From contig CATKHW010000422.1 of NCBI GenBank assembly GCA_949752795.1, positions 620,001 to 684,000 of the forward strand: DNA of 64,000 nucleotides, written 5' to 3'. Below, in pieces: positions 10,435 to 24,348 of the stretch. This DNA comes from Hyperoodon ampullatus. Taxonomy: Eukaryota; Chordata; Mammalia; Artiodactyla; Ziphiidae. The notes under the pieces were generated by a model. That model searched no databases and was not told the DNA's origin. It was given only the letters and a program-made list of their open reading frames with translations. Made by a program: the position numbers and the translations under genes. Numbering within the stretch: position 1 is the stretch's first letter; each line of letters begins with the position of its first letter.

Positions 10435-12173
10435 GGAATATACCTTGGGAAAACTGAAAATCAATAAGACAGAGCCACGCCAAAATTTAGGGCTGCACTG
10501 CTTACAAGGACCTCAACTTGTGTACACCTTAAATATCCCAGGAAATATAAAAATGGTTCAAAAAAGTGTGGTACTTACGTACGATGGAATATCCCTCAGC
10601 CATGAAATCAATGTCATAAGACCAGTAGCAGCAAAATGGGTGGATTCAGGTACGATGATTCTAAGTGAAATAAGTTACACAGAAAAAGAAACTTATCATA
10701 AGATATCACTTATGAAGATCCTGTAAACTTGGCTACACTTGAACTGAGTTAGTAAAGAGAACAGTGTCTCACATTTAGAAAACACTCTTATGCCTGCTTA
10801 AGGGGGAAGGAGAGGTGGGGTGATGCATAAAACCAGAGTTTGATATAAGCACAGGTACCGTTCCAAAAACCAACTATGGAATAGACAAGACCTACACCTT
10901 CCTCAGTGAAAGGGACTCAAAACGCCATATTTCCCGCAGAGGAATATATCTGACTAGTAAGAATCTTAAAACCTATGGATTGATATGTCTCCGTAAGGGA
11001 ATCAAGTGTGTCTAGACTGGCATAAACATGGCAGCGATAATCAGCTCAAACCCACTATAAAAAGGAATTTCAGAAACAAAACAAAAAAACTGGGAAATTC
11101 TTTACAATTACTTCAGGGTCTCTGATGAAACCTGGAATGACCCTATCTACAATGACAGCTGGATGTGGCATAAGGCTGGACACTTGGGACTGAGAGGATT
11201 GGTGAGATTGGGTGAGCAAATGCAGAATGTTTACAGCACAAATGCCTGGCTCCCATTCCATGGGTCCCAACTCTCCAGGTTGAAGGGAATATTACTACAG
11301 CTATAACATGTACGGGAAACCTAGAGAACGGACACACTGTGAATACGAAAGGTTTCTAAAACTCAACGAATAGTCCCTCTCCTGGTGCTCCGGTTTGACT
11401 TTCCATCTGCTTTACTATCAACCTCCCAACTTGGAGAGACAGCCCCTTTAACCTCCTGGTTCGCACAGGTTGCCAATTTGGCAGAGGATGAAAGGGAAGA
11501 GGGAGAACCAATGAGAGAGTAGCTGTTAGGCATTTGCACGGTCACATATCACTGTAATTTCCCGGCAGGAAGAAGAATTAACCAAAGTCTCAGCCACCCA
11601 CCGGGAACCAGTATACGTCCTGAACCAAAATTTTGGACTTGCGGTCAGCTCACCAAAAACGAGTTGAAAAATGGAGCTCAGGGGCACAGCATTTCACAAA
11701 CTGGCCGAGTAAAAAAGGACAACAATCGTCCAAAAATCTGTTGAGGGAAGACAACGAGGCGGACTTGAAAGCGAGGCAGAATAGCAGGAAACAGATTTCA
11801 AGAGGTACGTTGGAATCGCCTTTAAAGCACAGGAAGAGGGGCACAACTTCGACAATGATGCACTTGGCCAAAAAGGGCGTATGCGTTTTCTCCTGAATAT
11901 ATTCAGGAGAAAACGCATACGCCCTTTTTGGCCAAGCAAGCAAGCGGGCAATGCAAATCTGCACTACAAAGAAGTATCACTTCCCAACGGTCAAAAGGGA
12001 CATCCACAAAATGTGTAAAAAGCAGAAAGGCAAGACAGGCCCTGGAGAACAGGGAGCCTTGTTATGCTGATGGGCGGGATGTAAATTGCCAACTGCCTCT
12101 CTGGAGGAGTGCATTGTGTTCCGTAAAACAAGTAAACAACAGAGCTACAGAGCCAAGGGTCCTTCCAGTCTAG
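10435..12173 (+). repeat. Satellite monomer 7 (1,739 bp)
   Basis: Front half matches monomer 6. The tail carries private changes near 11711-11724. L1 tail ends at 11089. Palindrome 11863-11936 is perfect. Confidence 0.97.
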
Positions 12174-13912
12174 GGAATATACCTTGGGAAAACTGAAAAT
12201 CAATAAGACAGAGCCACCCCAAAATTTAGGGCTGCACTGCTTACAAGGACCTCAACTTGGGTACACCTTAAATATCCCAGGAAATATAAATATGGTTCAA
12301 AAAATTGTGGTACTTACGTACGATGGAAAATCCCTCAGCCATGAAATCAATGTCATAAGACCACTAGCAGCAAAATGGGTGGATTCAGGTACGATGATTC
12401 TACTTGAAGTAAGTCACAGAGAAAAAGAAACTTATCATAAGATATCACTTATGAAGATCCTGTAAACATGACTACACTTGAATTGAGTTAGGAAAGAGAA
12501 CAGTGTCTCACATTTAGAAAACACTCTTATGCCTGCTTAAGGGGGAAGGAGAGGTGGGGTGATGCATAAAACCAGAGTTTGATATAAGCACAAGTACCGT
12601 TCCAAAAACCAACTATGGAATAGACAAGACCTACACCTTCCTCAGTGAAAGGGACTCAAAACCCCATATTTCCCGCAGAGGAAAATATGTGACTAGTAAG
12701 AATCTTAAAACCTATGTATTGATATGTCTCCGTAAGGGAATCAAGTGTGTCTAGACTGTCATAAACATGGCAGCGAGAATCAGCTCAAACCCACTATAAA
12801 AAGGAATTTCAAAAACAAAACAAAAAAAACTGGGAAATTCTTTACAATTCCTTCAGGGTCTCTGATGAAACCTGGAATGACCCTATCTACAATGACAGCT
12901 GGATGTGGCATAAGGTGGGACACTTCGGACTGAGACGATTGGTGAGATTGGGTGAGCAAATGCAGAACCTTTAAAGCACAAATGCCTGGCACCCATTCCA
13001 TGGGTCCCAACTCTCCAGGTTGAAGGGAATATTACTACAGCTATAACATGTACGGGAAACCTAGAGAACGGACACACTGTGATTACGAAAGGTTTCTAAA
13101 ACTCAACGAATAGTCCCTCTCCTGGTGCTCCGGTTTGACTTTCCATCTGCTTTTCTATCAACCTCCCAACTTGGAGAGACAGCCCCTTTAACCTCCTGGT
13201 TCGCACAGGTTGCCAATTTGGCAGAGGATGAAAGGGAAAAGGGAGAACCAATGAGAGAGTAGCTGTTAGGCATTTGGACAGGCACATATCACTGTAAATT
13301 CCTGGCAGGAAGAAGAATTAACCAAAGTCCCAGCCACCCACCGGGAACCAGTATAAGTCCTGAACCAAAATTTTGGACTTGCGGTCAGCTCACCAAAAAC
13401 GAGTTGAAAAATGGAGCTCAGGGGCACAGCATTTCACAAACTGGCCGAGTAATAAAGGACAACTATCGTCCAAAAATCTGTTGAGGGAAGGCAACGGGGC
13501 GGACTTGAATGCGAGGCAGAATAGCAGGAAACAGATTTCAAGAGGTACGTTGGAATCGCCTTTAAAGCACAGGAAGAGGGGCACAACTTCGACAATGATG
13601 CACTTGGCCAAAAAGGGCGTATGCGTTTTCTCCTGAATATATTCAGGAGAAAACGCATACGCCCTTTTTGGCCAAGCAAGCAAGCGGGCAATGCAAATCT
13701 GCACTACAAAGAAGTATCACTTCCCACCGGTCCAAAGGGACATCCACAAAATGTGTAAAAACCAGAAAGGCAAGACAGGACCTGGAGAATAGGGAGCCTT
13801 GTTATGTTGATGGGCGGGATGTAATTGCCAACTGCCTCTCCGGAGGAGTACATTGTGTTCCCTAAAACAAGTAATGAACAGAGCTACAGAGCCAAGGGCA
13901 CTTCCAGTCTAC
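12174..13912 (+). repeat. Satellite monomer 8 (1,739 bp), switches into C-type
   Basis: The head belongs to the ACCCC/CTTGGGTAC class. From about 13.3 kb the tail is C-type (GTATAAGTCC, GCATTTCAC, AACGGGGCGG, GAATGCGAGG, GGACCTGGAGAATAGG). L1 tail ends at 12829. Palindrome 13603-13676 is perfect. Confidence 0.97.
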
Positions 13913-15652
13913 GGAATATACCTTGGGAAAACTGAAAATCAATAAGACAGAGCCACCCCAAAATTTAGGGCTGCACTGATTACAAGGACCGCAACTTGGG
14001 TACACCTTAAATATCCCAGGAAATATAAAAATGGTTCAAAAAATTGTGGTACTTACGTACGATGGAATATCCCTCAGCCATGAAATCAATGTCATAAGAC
14101 CAGTAGCAGCAAAATGGGTGGATTCAGGTACGATGATTCTAAGTGAAATAAGTCACAGAGAAAAAGAAACTTATCATAAGATATCACTTATGAAGATCCT
14201 GTAAACATGACTACACTTGAACGGAGTTAGGAAAGAGAACAGTGTCTCACATTTAGAAAACACTCTTATGCCTGCTTAAGGGGGAAGGAGAGGTGGGGTG
14301 ATGCATAAAACCAGAGTTTGATAAAAGCACAAGTACCGTTCCAAAAACCAACTATGGTATAGACAAGACCTACACCTACCTCAGTGAAAGGGACTCAAAA
14401 CCCCATATTTCCCGCAGAGGAATATATCTGACTAGTAAGAATCTTAAAACCTATGGATTGATATGTCTCCGTAAGGGAATCAAGTGTGTCTAGACTGTCA
14501 TAAACATGGCAGCGAGAATCAGCTCAAACCCACTATAAAAAGGAATTTCAAAAACAAAACAAAAAAAACTGGGAAATTCTTTACAATTCCTTCAGGGTCT
14601 CTGATGAAACCTGGAATGACCGTATCTACAATGACAGCTGGATGTGGCATAAGGAGGGACACTTGGGACTGAGACGATTGGTGAGATTGGGTGAGCAAAT
14701 GCAGAACCTTTAAAGCACAAATGCCTGGCACCCATTCCATGGGTCCCAACTCTCCAGGTTGAAGGGAATATTACTACAGCTATAACATGTACGGGAAACC
14801 TAGAGAACGGACACACTGTGAATACGAAAGTTTTCTAAAACTCAACGAATAATCCCTCTCCTGGTGCTCCGGTTTGACTTTACATCTGCTTTACTATCAA
14901 TCTCCCAACTTGGAGAGACAGCCCCTTTAACCTCCTGGATCGCACAGGTTGCCAATTTGTCAGAGGATGAAAGGGAAGAGGGAGAACCAATGAGAGAGTA
15001 GCTGTTAGGCATTTGGACGAGCACATATCACTGTAATTTCCCGGCAGGAAGAAGAATTAACCAAAGTCTCAGCCACCCACCGGGAACCAGTATAGGTCCT
15101 GAACCAAAATTTTGGACTTGCGGTCAGCTCACCAAAAACGAGTTGAAAAATGGAGCTCAGGGGCACAGCAATTCACAAACTGGCCGAGTAATAAAGGACA
15201 ACTATCGTCCAAAAATCTGTTGAGGTAAGGCAACGAGGCGGACTTGAAAGCGAGGCAGAATAGCAGGAAACAGATTTCAAGAGGTACGTTGGAATCGCCT
15301 TTAAAGCACAGGAAGAGGGACACAACTTCGAATATGATGCACTTGGCCAAAAAGGGCGTATGCGTATTCTCCTGAATATATTCAGGAGAAAACGCATACG
15401 CCCTTTTTGGCCAAGCAAGCAAGCGGGCAATGCAAATCTGCACTACAAAGAAGTATCACTTCCCACCGGTCAAAAGGGACATCCACAAAATGTGTAAAAA
15501 CCAGAAAGGCAAGACAGGCACTGGAGAACAGGGAGCCTTGTTATGCTGATAGGCGGAATGTAAATTGCCAACTGCCTCTCTGGAGGAGTGCATTGTGTTC
15601 CCTAAAACAAGTAAACAACAGAGCTACAGAGCCAAGGGCACTTCCAGTCTAG
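13913..15652 (+). repeat. Satellite monomer 9 (1,740 bp), type A
   Basis: Type A markers: CTGATTACAAGGACCGC in the head, CTACCTCAGTG, TTGAGGTAAGG and GATAGGCGGAATG. Nearest copy by eye is monomer 14, 8,696 bp downstream; the two share GAACGGAGTTAG. L1 tail ends at 14568. Palindrome 15342-15415 has one mismatch (GCGTATTC in the left arm). Confidence 0.97.
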
Positions 15653-17391
15653 GGAATATACCTTGGGAAAACTGAAAATCAATAAGACAGAGCCACCCCA
15701 AAATTTACGGCTGCAGTGCTTACAAGGACCTCAACTTGGGTACACCTTAAATATCCCAGGAAATATAAAAATGGTTCAAAAAAGTGTGGTACTTATGTAC
15801 GATGGAATATCCCTCAGCCATGAAATCAATGTCATAAGACCAGTAGCAGCAAAATGGGTGGATTCAGGTACGATGATTCTAAGTGAAATAAGTTACACAG
15901 AAAAAGAAACTTATCATAAGATATCACTTATGAAGATCCTGTAAACATGGCTACACTTGAACTGAGTTACGAAAGAGAACAGTGTCTCACATTTAGAAAA
16001 CACTCTTATGCCTGCTTAAGGGGGAAGGAGAGGTGCGGTGACGCATAAAACCAGAGTTTGATATAAGCACAGGTACCGTTCCAAAAACCAACTATGGAAT
16101 AGACAAGACCTACACCTTCCTCAGTGAAAGGGACTCAAAACGCCATATTTCCCGCAGAGGAATATATCTGACTAGTAAGAATCTTAAAACCTATGGATTG
16201 ATATGTCTCCGTAAGGGAATCAAGTGTGTCTAGACTGGCATAAACATGGCAGCGAGAATCAGCTCAAACCCACTATAAAAAGGAATTTCAAAAACAAAAC
16301 AAAAAAACTGGGAAATTCTTTACAATTCCTTCAGGGTCTCTGATGAAACCTGGAATGACCGTATCTACAATGACAGCTGGATGTGGCATAAGGCTGGACA
16401 CTTGGGACTGAGAGGATTGGTGAGATTGGGTGAGCAAATGCAGAATGTTTACAGCACAAATGCCTGGCTCCCATTCCATGGGTCCCAACTCTCCAGGTTG
16501 AAGGGAATATTACTACAGCTATAACATGTACGGGAAACCTAGAGAACGGACACACTGTGAATACGAAAGGTTTCTAAAACTCAACGAATAGTCCCTCTCC
16601 TGGTGCTCCGGTTTGACTTTCCATCTGCTTTACTATCAACCTCCCAACTTGGAGAGACAGCCCCTTTAACCTCCTGGTTCGCACAGGTTTCCAATTTGGC
16701 AGAGGATGAAAGGGAAGAGGGAGAACCAATGAGAGAGTAGCTGTTAGGCATTTGGACGGGCACATTACACTGTAATTTCCCGGCAGGAAGAAGAATTAAC
16801 CAAAGTCTCAGCCACCCACCGGGAACCAGTATAGGTCCTGAACCAAAATTTTGGACTTGCGGTCAGCTCACCAAAAACGAGTTGAAAAATGGAGCTCAGG
16901 GGCACAGCAATTCACAAACTGGCCGAGTAATAAAGGACAACTATCGTCCAAAAATCTGTTGAGGGAAGGCAACGAGGCGGACTTGAAAGCGAGGCAGAAT
17001 AGCAGGAAACAGATTTCAAGAGGTACGTTGGAATCGCCTTTAAAGCACAAGAAGAGGGACACAACTTCGAATATGATGCACTTGGCCAAAAAGGGCGTAT
17101 GCGTTTTCTCCTGAATATATTCAGGAGAAAACGCATACGCCCTTTTTGGCCAAGCAAGCAAGCGGGCAATGCAAATCTGCACTACAAAGAAGTATCACTT
17201 CCCACCGGTCAAAAGGGACATCCACAAAATGTGTAAAAACCAGAAAGGCACGACAGGCACTGGAGAACAAGGAGCCTTGTTATGCTGATGGGCGGGATGT
17301 AATTTGCCAACTGCCTCTCTGGAGGAGTGCATTGTGTTCCCTAAAACAAGTAAACAACAGAGCTACAGAGCCAAGGGCACTTCCAGTCTAG
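15653..17391 (+). repeat. Satellite monomer 10 (1,739 bp), type B
   Basis: Type B markers: TTTACGGCTGCAGTGC, GGTGCGGTGACGC, ACATTACACTG, ACAAGAAGAGGGACAC and GAACAAGGAGCC. L1 tail ends at 16307. Palindrome 17081-17154 is perfect. Confidence 0.97.
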
Positions 17392-19131
17392 GGAATATAC
17401 CTTGGGAAAACTGAAAATCAATAAGACAGAGCCACGCCAAAATTTAGGGCTGCACTGCTTACAAGGACCTCAACTTGTGTACACCTTAAATATCCCAGGA
17501 AATATAAAAATGGTTCAAAAAAGTGTGGTACTTACGTACGATGGAATATCCCTCAGCCATGAAATCAATGTCATAAGACCAGTAACAGCAAAATGGGTGG
17601 ATTCAGGTACGATGATTCTAAGTGAAATAAGTTACACAGAAAAAGTAACTTATCATAAAATATGACTTATGAAGATCCTGTAAACATGGCTACACTTGAA
17701 CTGAGTTAGTAAAGAGAACAGTGTCTCACATTTAGAAAACACTCTTATGCCTGCTTAAGGGGGAAGGAGAGGTGGGGTGATGCATAAAACCAGAGTTTGA
17801 TATAAGCACAGGTACCGTTCCAAAAACCAACTATGGAATAGACAAGACCTACACCTACCTCAGTGAAAGGGACTCAAAACCCCATATTTCCCGCAGAGGA
17901 ATATATCTGACTAGTAAGAATCTTAAAACCTATGGATTGATATGTCTCCGTAAGGGAATCAAGTGTGTCTAGACTGTCATAAACATGGCAGCGAGAATCA
18001 GCTCAAACCCACTATAAAAAGGAATTTCAAAAACAAAACAAAAAAAACTGGGAAATTCTTTACAATTCCTTCAGGGTCTCTGATGAAACCTGGAATGACC
18101 GTATCTACAATGACAGCTGGATGTGGCATAAGGAGGGACACTTGGGACTGAGACGATTGGTGAGATTGGGTGAGCAAATGCAGAACCTATAAAGCACAAA
18201 TGCCTGGCACCCATTCCATGGGTCCCAACTCTCCAGGTTGAAGGGAATATTACTACAGCTATAACATGTACGGGAAACCTAGAGAACGGACACACTGTGA
18301 ATACGAAAGTTTTCTAAAACTCAACGAATAATCCCTCTCCTGGTGCTCCGGTTTGACTTTACATCTGCTTTACTATCAATCTCCCAACTTGGAGAGACAG
18401 CCCCTTTAACCTCCTGGATCGCACAGGTTGCCAATTTGTCAGAGGATGAAAGGGAAGAGGGAGAACCAATGAGAGAGTAGCTGTTAGGCATTTGGACGAG
18501 CACATATCACTGTAATTTCCCGGCAGGAAGAAGAATTAACCAAAGTCTCAGCCACCCACCGGGAACCAGTATAGGTCCTGAACCAAAATTTTGGACTTGC
18601 GGTCAGCTCACCAAAAACGAGTTGAAAAATGGAGCTCAGGGGCACAGCAATTCACAAACTGGCCGAGTAATAAAGGACAACTATCGTCCAAAAATCTGTT
18701 GAGGTAAGGCAACGAGGCGGACTTGAAAGCGAGGCAGAATAGCAGGAAACAGATTTCAAGAGGTACGTTGGAATCGCCTTTAAAGCACAGGAAGAGGGAC
18801 ACAACTTCGAATATGATGCACTTGGCCAAAAAGGGCGTATGCGTATTCTCCTGAATATATTCAGGAGAAAACGCATACGCCCTTTTTGGCCAAGCAAGCA
18901 AGCGGGCAATGCAAATCTGCACTACAAAGAAGTATCACTTCCCACCGGTCAAAAGGGACATCCACAAAATGTGTAAAAACCAGAAAGGCACGACAGGCAC
19001 TGGAGAACAGGGAGCCTTGTTATGCTGATAGGCGGAATGTAAATTGCCAACTGCCTCTCTGGAGGAGTGCATTGTGTTCCCTAAAACAAGTAAACAACAG
19101 AGCTACAGAGCCAAGGGCACTTCCAGTCTAG
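17392..19131 (+). repeat. Satellite monomer 11 (1,740 bp), C/A hybrid
   Basis: The head is type C (ACGCCAAAA, GTAACAGC, AAAATATGAC). After about 17,84x the copy is type A (CTACCTCAGTG, TTGAGGTAAGG, GATAGGCGGAATG). The switch lies between the C-type base at 17837 and the A-type base at 17857. L1 tail ends at 18047. Palindrome 18821-18894 has the same single mismatch as monomer 9. Confidence 0.97.
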
Positions 19132-20870
19132 GGAATATACCTTGGGAAAACTGAAAATCAATAAGACAGAGCCACCCCAAAATTTACGGCTGCAGTGCTT
19201 ACAAGGACCTCAACTTGGGTACACCTTAAATATCCCAGGAAATATAAAAATGGTTCAAAAAAGTGTGGTACTTACGTACGATGGAATATCCCTCAGCCAT
19301 GAAATCAATGTCATAAGACCAGTAGCAGCAAAATGGGTGGATTCAGGTACGATGATTCTAAGTGAAATAAGTTACACAGAAAAAGAAACTTATCATAAGA
19401 TATCACTTATGAAGATCCTGTAAACATGGCTACACTTGAACTGAGTTACGAAAGAGAACAGTGTCTCACATTTAGAAAACACTCTTATGCCTGCTTAAGG
19501 GGGAAGGAGAGGTGCGGTGACGCATAAAACCAGAGTTTGATATAAGCACAGGTACCGTTCCAAAAACCAACTATGGAATAGACAAGACCTACACCTTCCT
19601 CAGTGAAAGGGACTCAAAACGCCATATTTCCCGCAGAGGAATATATCTGACTAGTAAGAATCTTAAAACCTATGGATTGATATGTCTCCGTAAGGGAATC
19701 AAGTGTGTCTAGACTGGCATAAACATGGCAGCGAGAATCAGCTCAAACCCACTATAAAAAGGAATTTCAAAAACAAAACAAAAAAACTGGGAAATTCTTT
19801 ACAATTCCTTCAGGGTCTCTGATGAAACCTGGAATGACCGTATCTACAATGACAGCTGGATGTGGCATAAGGCTGGACACTTGGGACTGAGACGATTGGT
19901 GAGATTGGGTGAGCAAATGCAGAATGTTTACAGCACAAATGCCTGGCTCCCATTCCATGGGTCCCAACTCTCCAGGTTGAAGGGAATATTACTACAGCTA
20001 TAACATGTACGGGAAACCTAGAGAACGGACACACTGTGAATACGAAAGGTTTCTAAAACTCAACGAATAGTCCCTCTCCTGGTGCTCCGGTTTGACTTTC
20101 CATCTGCTTTACTATCAACCTCCCAACTTGGAGAGACAGCCCCTTTAACCTCCTGGTTCGCACAGGTTTCCAATTTGGCAGAGGATGAAAGGGAAGAGGG
20201 AGAACCAATGAGAGAGTAGCTGTTAGGCATTTGGACGGGCACATTACACTGTAATTTCCCGGCAGGAAGAAGAATTAACCAAAGTCTCAGCCACCCACCG
20301 GGAACCAGTATAGGTCCTGAACCAAAATTTTGGACTTGCGGTCAGCTCACCAAAAACGAGTTGAAAAATGGAGCTCAGGGGCACAGCAATTCACAAACTG
20401 GCCGAGTAATAAAGGACAACTATCGTCCAAAAATCTGTTGAGGGAAGGCAACGAGGCGGACTTGAAAGCGAGGCAGAATAGCAGGAAACAGATTTCAAGA
20501 GGTACGTTGGAATCGCCTTTAAAGCACAAGAAGAGGGACACAACTTCGAATATGATGCACTTGGCCAAAAAGGGCGTATGCGTTTTCTCCTGAATATATT
20601 CAGGAGAAAACGCATACGCCCTTTTTGGCCAAGCAAGCAAGCGGGCAATGCAAATCTGCACTACAAAGAAGTATCACTTCCCACCGGTCAAAAGGGACAT
20701 CCACAAAATGTGTAAAAACCAGAAAGGCACGACAGGCACTGGAGAACAAGGAGCCTTGTTATGCTGATGGGCGGGATGTAATTTGCCAACTGCCTCTCTG
20801 GAGGAGTGCATTGTGTTCCCTAAAACAAGTAAACAACAGAGCTACAGAGCCAAGGGCACTTCCAGTCTAG
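19132..20870 (+). repeat. Satellite monomer 12 (1,739 bp), type B
   Basis: Nearly identical to monomer 10, 3,479 bp upstream (two monomers instead of three, because of hybrid monomer 11). L1 tail ends at 19786. Palindrome 20560-20633 is perfect. Confidence 0.97.
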
Positions 20871-22608
20871 GGAATATACCTTGGGAAAACTGAAAATCAA
20901 TAAGACAGAGCCACGCCAAAATTTAGGGCTGCACTGCTTACAAGGACCTCAACTTGTGTACACCTTAAATATCCCAGGAAATATAAAAATGGTTCAAAAA
21001 AGTGTGGTACTTACGTACGATGGAATATCCCTCAGCCATGAAATCAATGTCATAAGACCAGTAACAGCAAAATGGGTGGATTCAGGTACGATGATTCTAA
21101 GTGAAATAAGTTACACAGAAAAAGTAACTTATCATAAAATATGACTTATGAAGATCCTGTAAACATGGCTACACTTGAACTGAGTTAGTAAAGAGAACAG
21201 TGTCTCACATTTAGAAAACACTCTTATGCCTGCTTAAGGGGGAAGGAGAGGTGGGGTGATGCATAAAACCAGAGTTTGATATAAGCACAGGTACCGTTCC
21301 AAAAACCAACTATGGAATAGACAAGACCTACACCTTCCTCAGTGAAAGGGACTCAAAACGCCATATTTCCCGCAGAGGAATATATCTGACTAGTAAGAAT
21401 CTTAAAACCTATGGATTGATATGTCTCCGTAAGGGAATCAAGTGAGTCTAGACTGGCATAAACATGGCAGCGAGAATCAGCTCAAACCCACTATAAAAAG
21501 GAATTTCAAAAACAAAACAAAAAAACTGGGAAATTCTTTACAATTCCTTCAGGGTCTCTGATGAAACCTGGAATGACCCTATCTACAATGACAGCTGGAT
21601 GTGGCATAAGGCTGGACACTTGGGACTGAGAGGATTGGTGAGATTGGGTGAGCAAATGCAGAATGTTTACAGCACAAATGCCTGGCTCCCATTCCATGGG
21701 TCCCAACTCTCCAGGTTGAAGGGAATATTACTACAGCTATAACATGTACGGGAAACCTAGAGAACGGACACCCAGTGAATACGAAAGGTTTCTAAAACTC
21801 AACGAATAGTCCCTCTCCTGGTGCTCCGGTTTGACTTTCCATCTGCTTTACTATCAACCTCCCAAATTGGAGAGACAGCCCCTTTAACCTCCTGGTTCGC
21901 ACAGGTTGCCAATTTGGCAGAGGATGAAAGGGAAGAGGGAGAACCAATGAGAGAGTAGCTGTTAGGCATTTGGACGGGCATATATCACTGTAATTTCCCG
22001 GCAGGAAGAAGAATTAACCAAAGTCTCAGCCACCCACCGGGAACCAGTATAAGTCCTGAACCAAAATTTTGGACTTGCGGTCAGCTCACCAAAAACGAGT
22101 TGAAAAATGGAGCTCAGGGGCACAGCATTTCACAAACTGGCCGAGTAATAAAGGACAACTATCGTCCAAAAATCTGTTGAGGGAAGGCAACGGGGCGGAC
22201 TTGAATGCGAGGCAGAATAGCAGGAAACAGATTTCAAGAGGTACGTTGGAATCGCCTTTAAAGCACAGGAAGAGGGGCACAACTTCGACAATGATGCACT
22301 TGGCCAAAAAGGGCGTATGCGTTTTCTCCTGAATATATTCAGGAGAAAACGCATACGCCCTTTTTGGCCAAGCAAGCAAGCGGGCAATGCAAATCTGCAC
22401 TACAAAGAAGTATCACTTCCCACCGGTCAAAAGGGACATCCACAAAATGTGTAAAAACCAGAAAGGCAAGACAGGACCTGGAGAATAGGGAGCCTTGTTA
22501 TGTTGATGGGCGGGATGTAATTGCCAACTACCTCTCCGGAGGAGTACATTGTGTTCCCTAAAACAAGTAATGAACAGAGCTACAGAGCCAAGGGCACTTC
22601 CAGTCTAC
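20871..22608 (+). repeat. Satellite monomer 13 (1,738 bp), type C
   Basis: A full C copy: GTAACAGC and AAAATATGAC in the head, GTGAGTCTAGAC, GGGCATATATCAC, GCATTTCAC, GAATGCGAGG and a tail ending TCTACGG. L1 tail ends at 21525. Palindrome 22299-22372 is perfect. Confidence 0.97.
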
Positions 22609-24348
22609 GGAATATACCTTGGGAAAACTGAAAATCAATAAGACAGAGCCACCCCAAAATTTAGGGCTGCACTGATTACAAGGACCGCAACTTGGGTACA
22701 CCTTAAATATCCCAGGAAATATAAAAATGGTTCAAAAAATTGTGGTACTTACGTACGATGGAATATCCCTCAGCCATGAAATCAATGTCATAAGACCAGT
22801 AGCAGCAAAATGGGTGGATTCAGGTACGATGATTCTAAGTGAAATAAGTCACAGAGAAAAAGAAACTTATCATAAGATATCACTTATGAAGATCCTGTAA
22901 ACATGACTACACTTGAACGGAGTTAGGAAAGAGAACAGTGTCTCACATTTAGAAAACACTCTTATGCCTGCTTAAGGGGGAAGGAGAGGTGGGGTGATGC
23001 ATAAAACCAGAGTTTGATAAAAGCACAAGTACCGTTCCAAAAACCAACTATGGTATAGACAAGACCTACACCTACCTCAGTGAAAGGGACTCAAAACCCC
23101 ATATTTCCCGCAGAGGAATATATCTGACTAGTAAGAATCTTAAAACCTATGGATTGATATGTCTCCGTAAGGGAATCAAGTGTGTCTAGAATGTCATAAA
23201 CATGGCAGCGAGAATCAGCTCAAACCCACTATAAAAAGGAATTTCAAAAACAAAACAAAAAAAACTGGGAAATTCTTTACAATTCCTTCAGGGTCTCTGA
23301 TGAAACCTGGAATGACCGTATCTACAATGACAGCTGGATGTGGCATAAGGAGGGACACTTGGGACTGAGACGATTGGTGAGATTGGGTGAGCAAATGCAG
23401 AACCTTTAAAGCACAAATGCCTGGCACCCATTCCATGGGTCCCAACTCTCCAGGTTGAAGGGAATATTACTACAGCTATAACATGTACGGGAAACCTAGA
23501 GAACGGACACACTGTGAATACGAAAGTTTTCTAAAACTCAACGAATAATCCCTCTCCTGGTGCTCCGGTTTGACTTTACATCTGCTTTACTATCAATCTC
23601 CCAACTTGGAGAGACAGCCCCTTTAACCTCCTGGATCGCACAGGTTGCCAATTTGTCAGAGGATGAAAGGGAAGAGGGAGAACCAATGAGAGAGTAGCTG
23701 TTAGGCATTTGGACGAGCACATATCACTGTAATTTCCCGGCAGGAAGAAGAATTAACCAAAGTCTCAGCCACCCACCGGGAACCAGTATAGGTCCTGAAC
23801 CAAAATTTTGGACTTGCGGTCAGCTCACCAAAAACGAGTTGAAAAATGGAGCTCAGGGGCACAGCAATTCACAAACTGGCCGAGTAATAAAGGACAACTA
23901 TCGTCCAAAAATCTGTTGAGGTAAGGCAACGAGGCGGACTTGAAAGCGAGGCAGAATAGCAGGAAACAGATTTCAAGAGGTACGTTGGAATCGCCTTTAA
24001 AGCACAGGAAGAGGGACACAACTTCGAATATGATGCACTTGGCCAAAAAGGGCGTATGCGTATTCTCCTGAATATATTCAGGAGAAAACGCATACACCCT
24101 TTTTGGCCAAGCAAGCAAGCGGGCAATGCAAATCTGCACTACAAAGAAGTATCACTTCCCACCGGTCAAAAGGGACATCCACAAAATGTGTAAAAACCAG
24201 AAAGGCAAGACAGGCACTGGAGAACAGGGAGCCTTGTTATGCTGATAGGCGGAATGTAAATTGCCAACTGCCTCTCTGGAGGAGTGCATTGTGTTCCCTA
24301 AAACAAGTAAACAACAGAGCTACAGAGCCAAGGGCACTTCCAGTCTAG
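22609..24348 (+). repeat. Satellite monomer 14 (1,740 bp), type A
   Basis: Same A markers as monomer 9. L1 tail ends at 23264. Palindrome 24038-24111 has two mismatches: the A-type left-arm change plus a CpG transition in the right arm. Confidence 0.97.
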
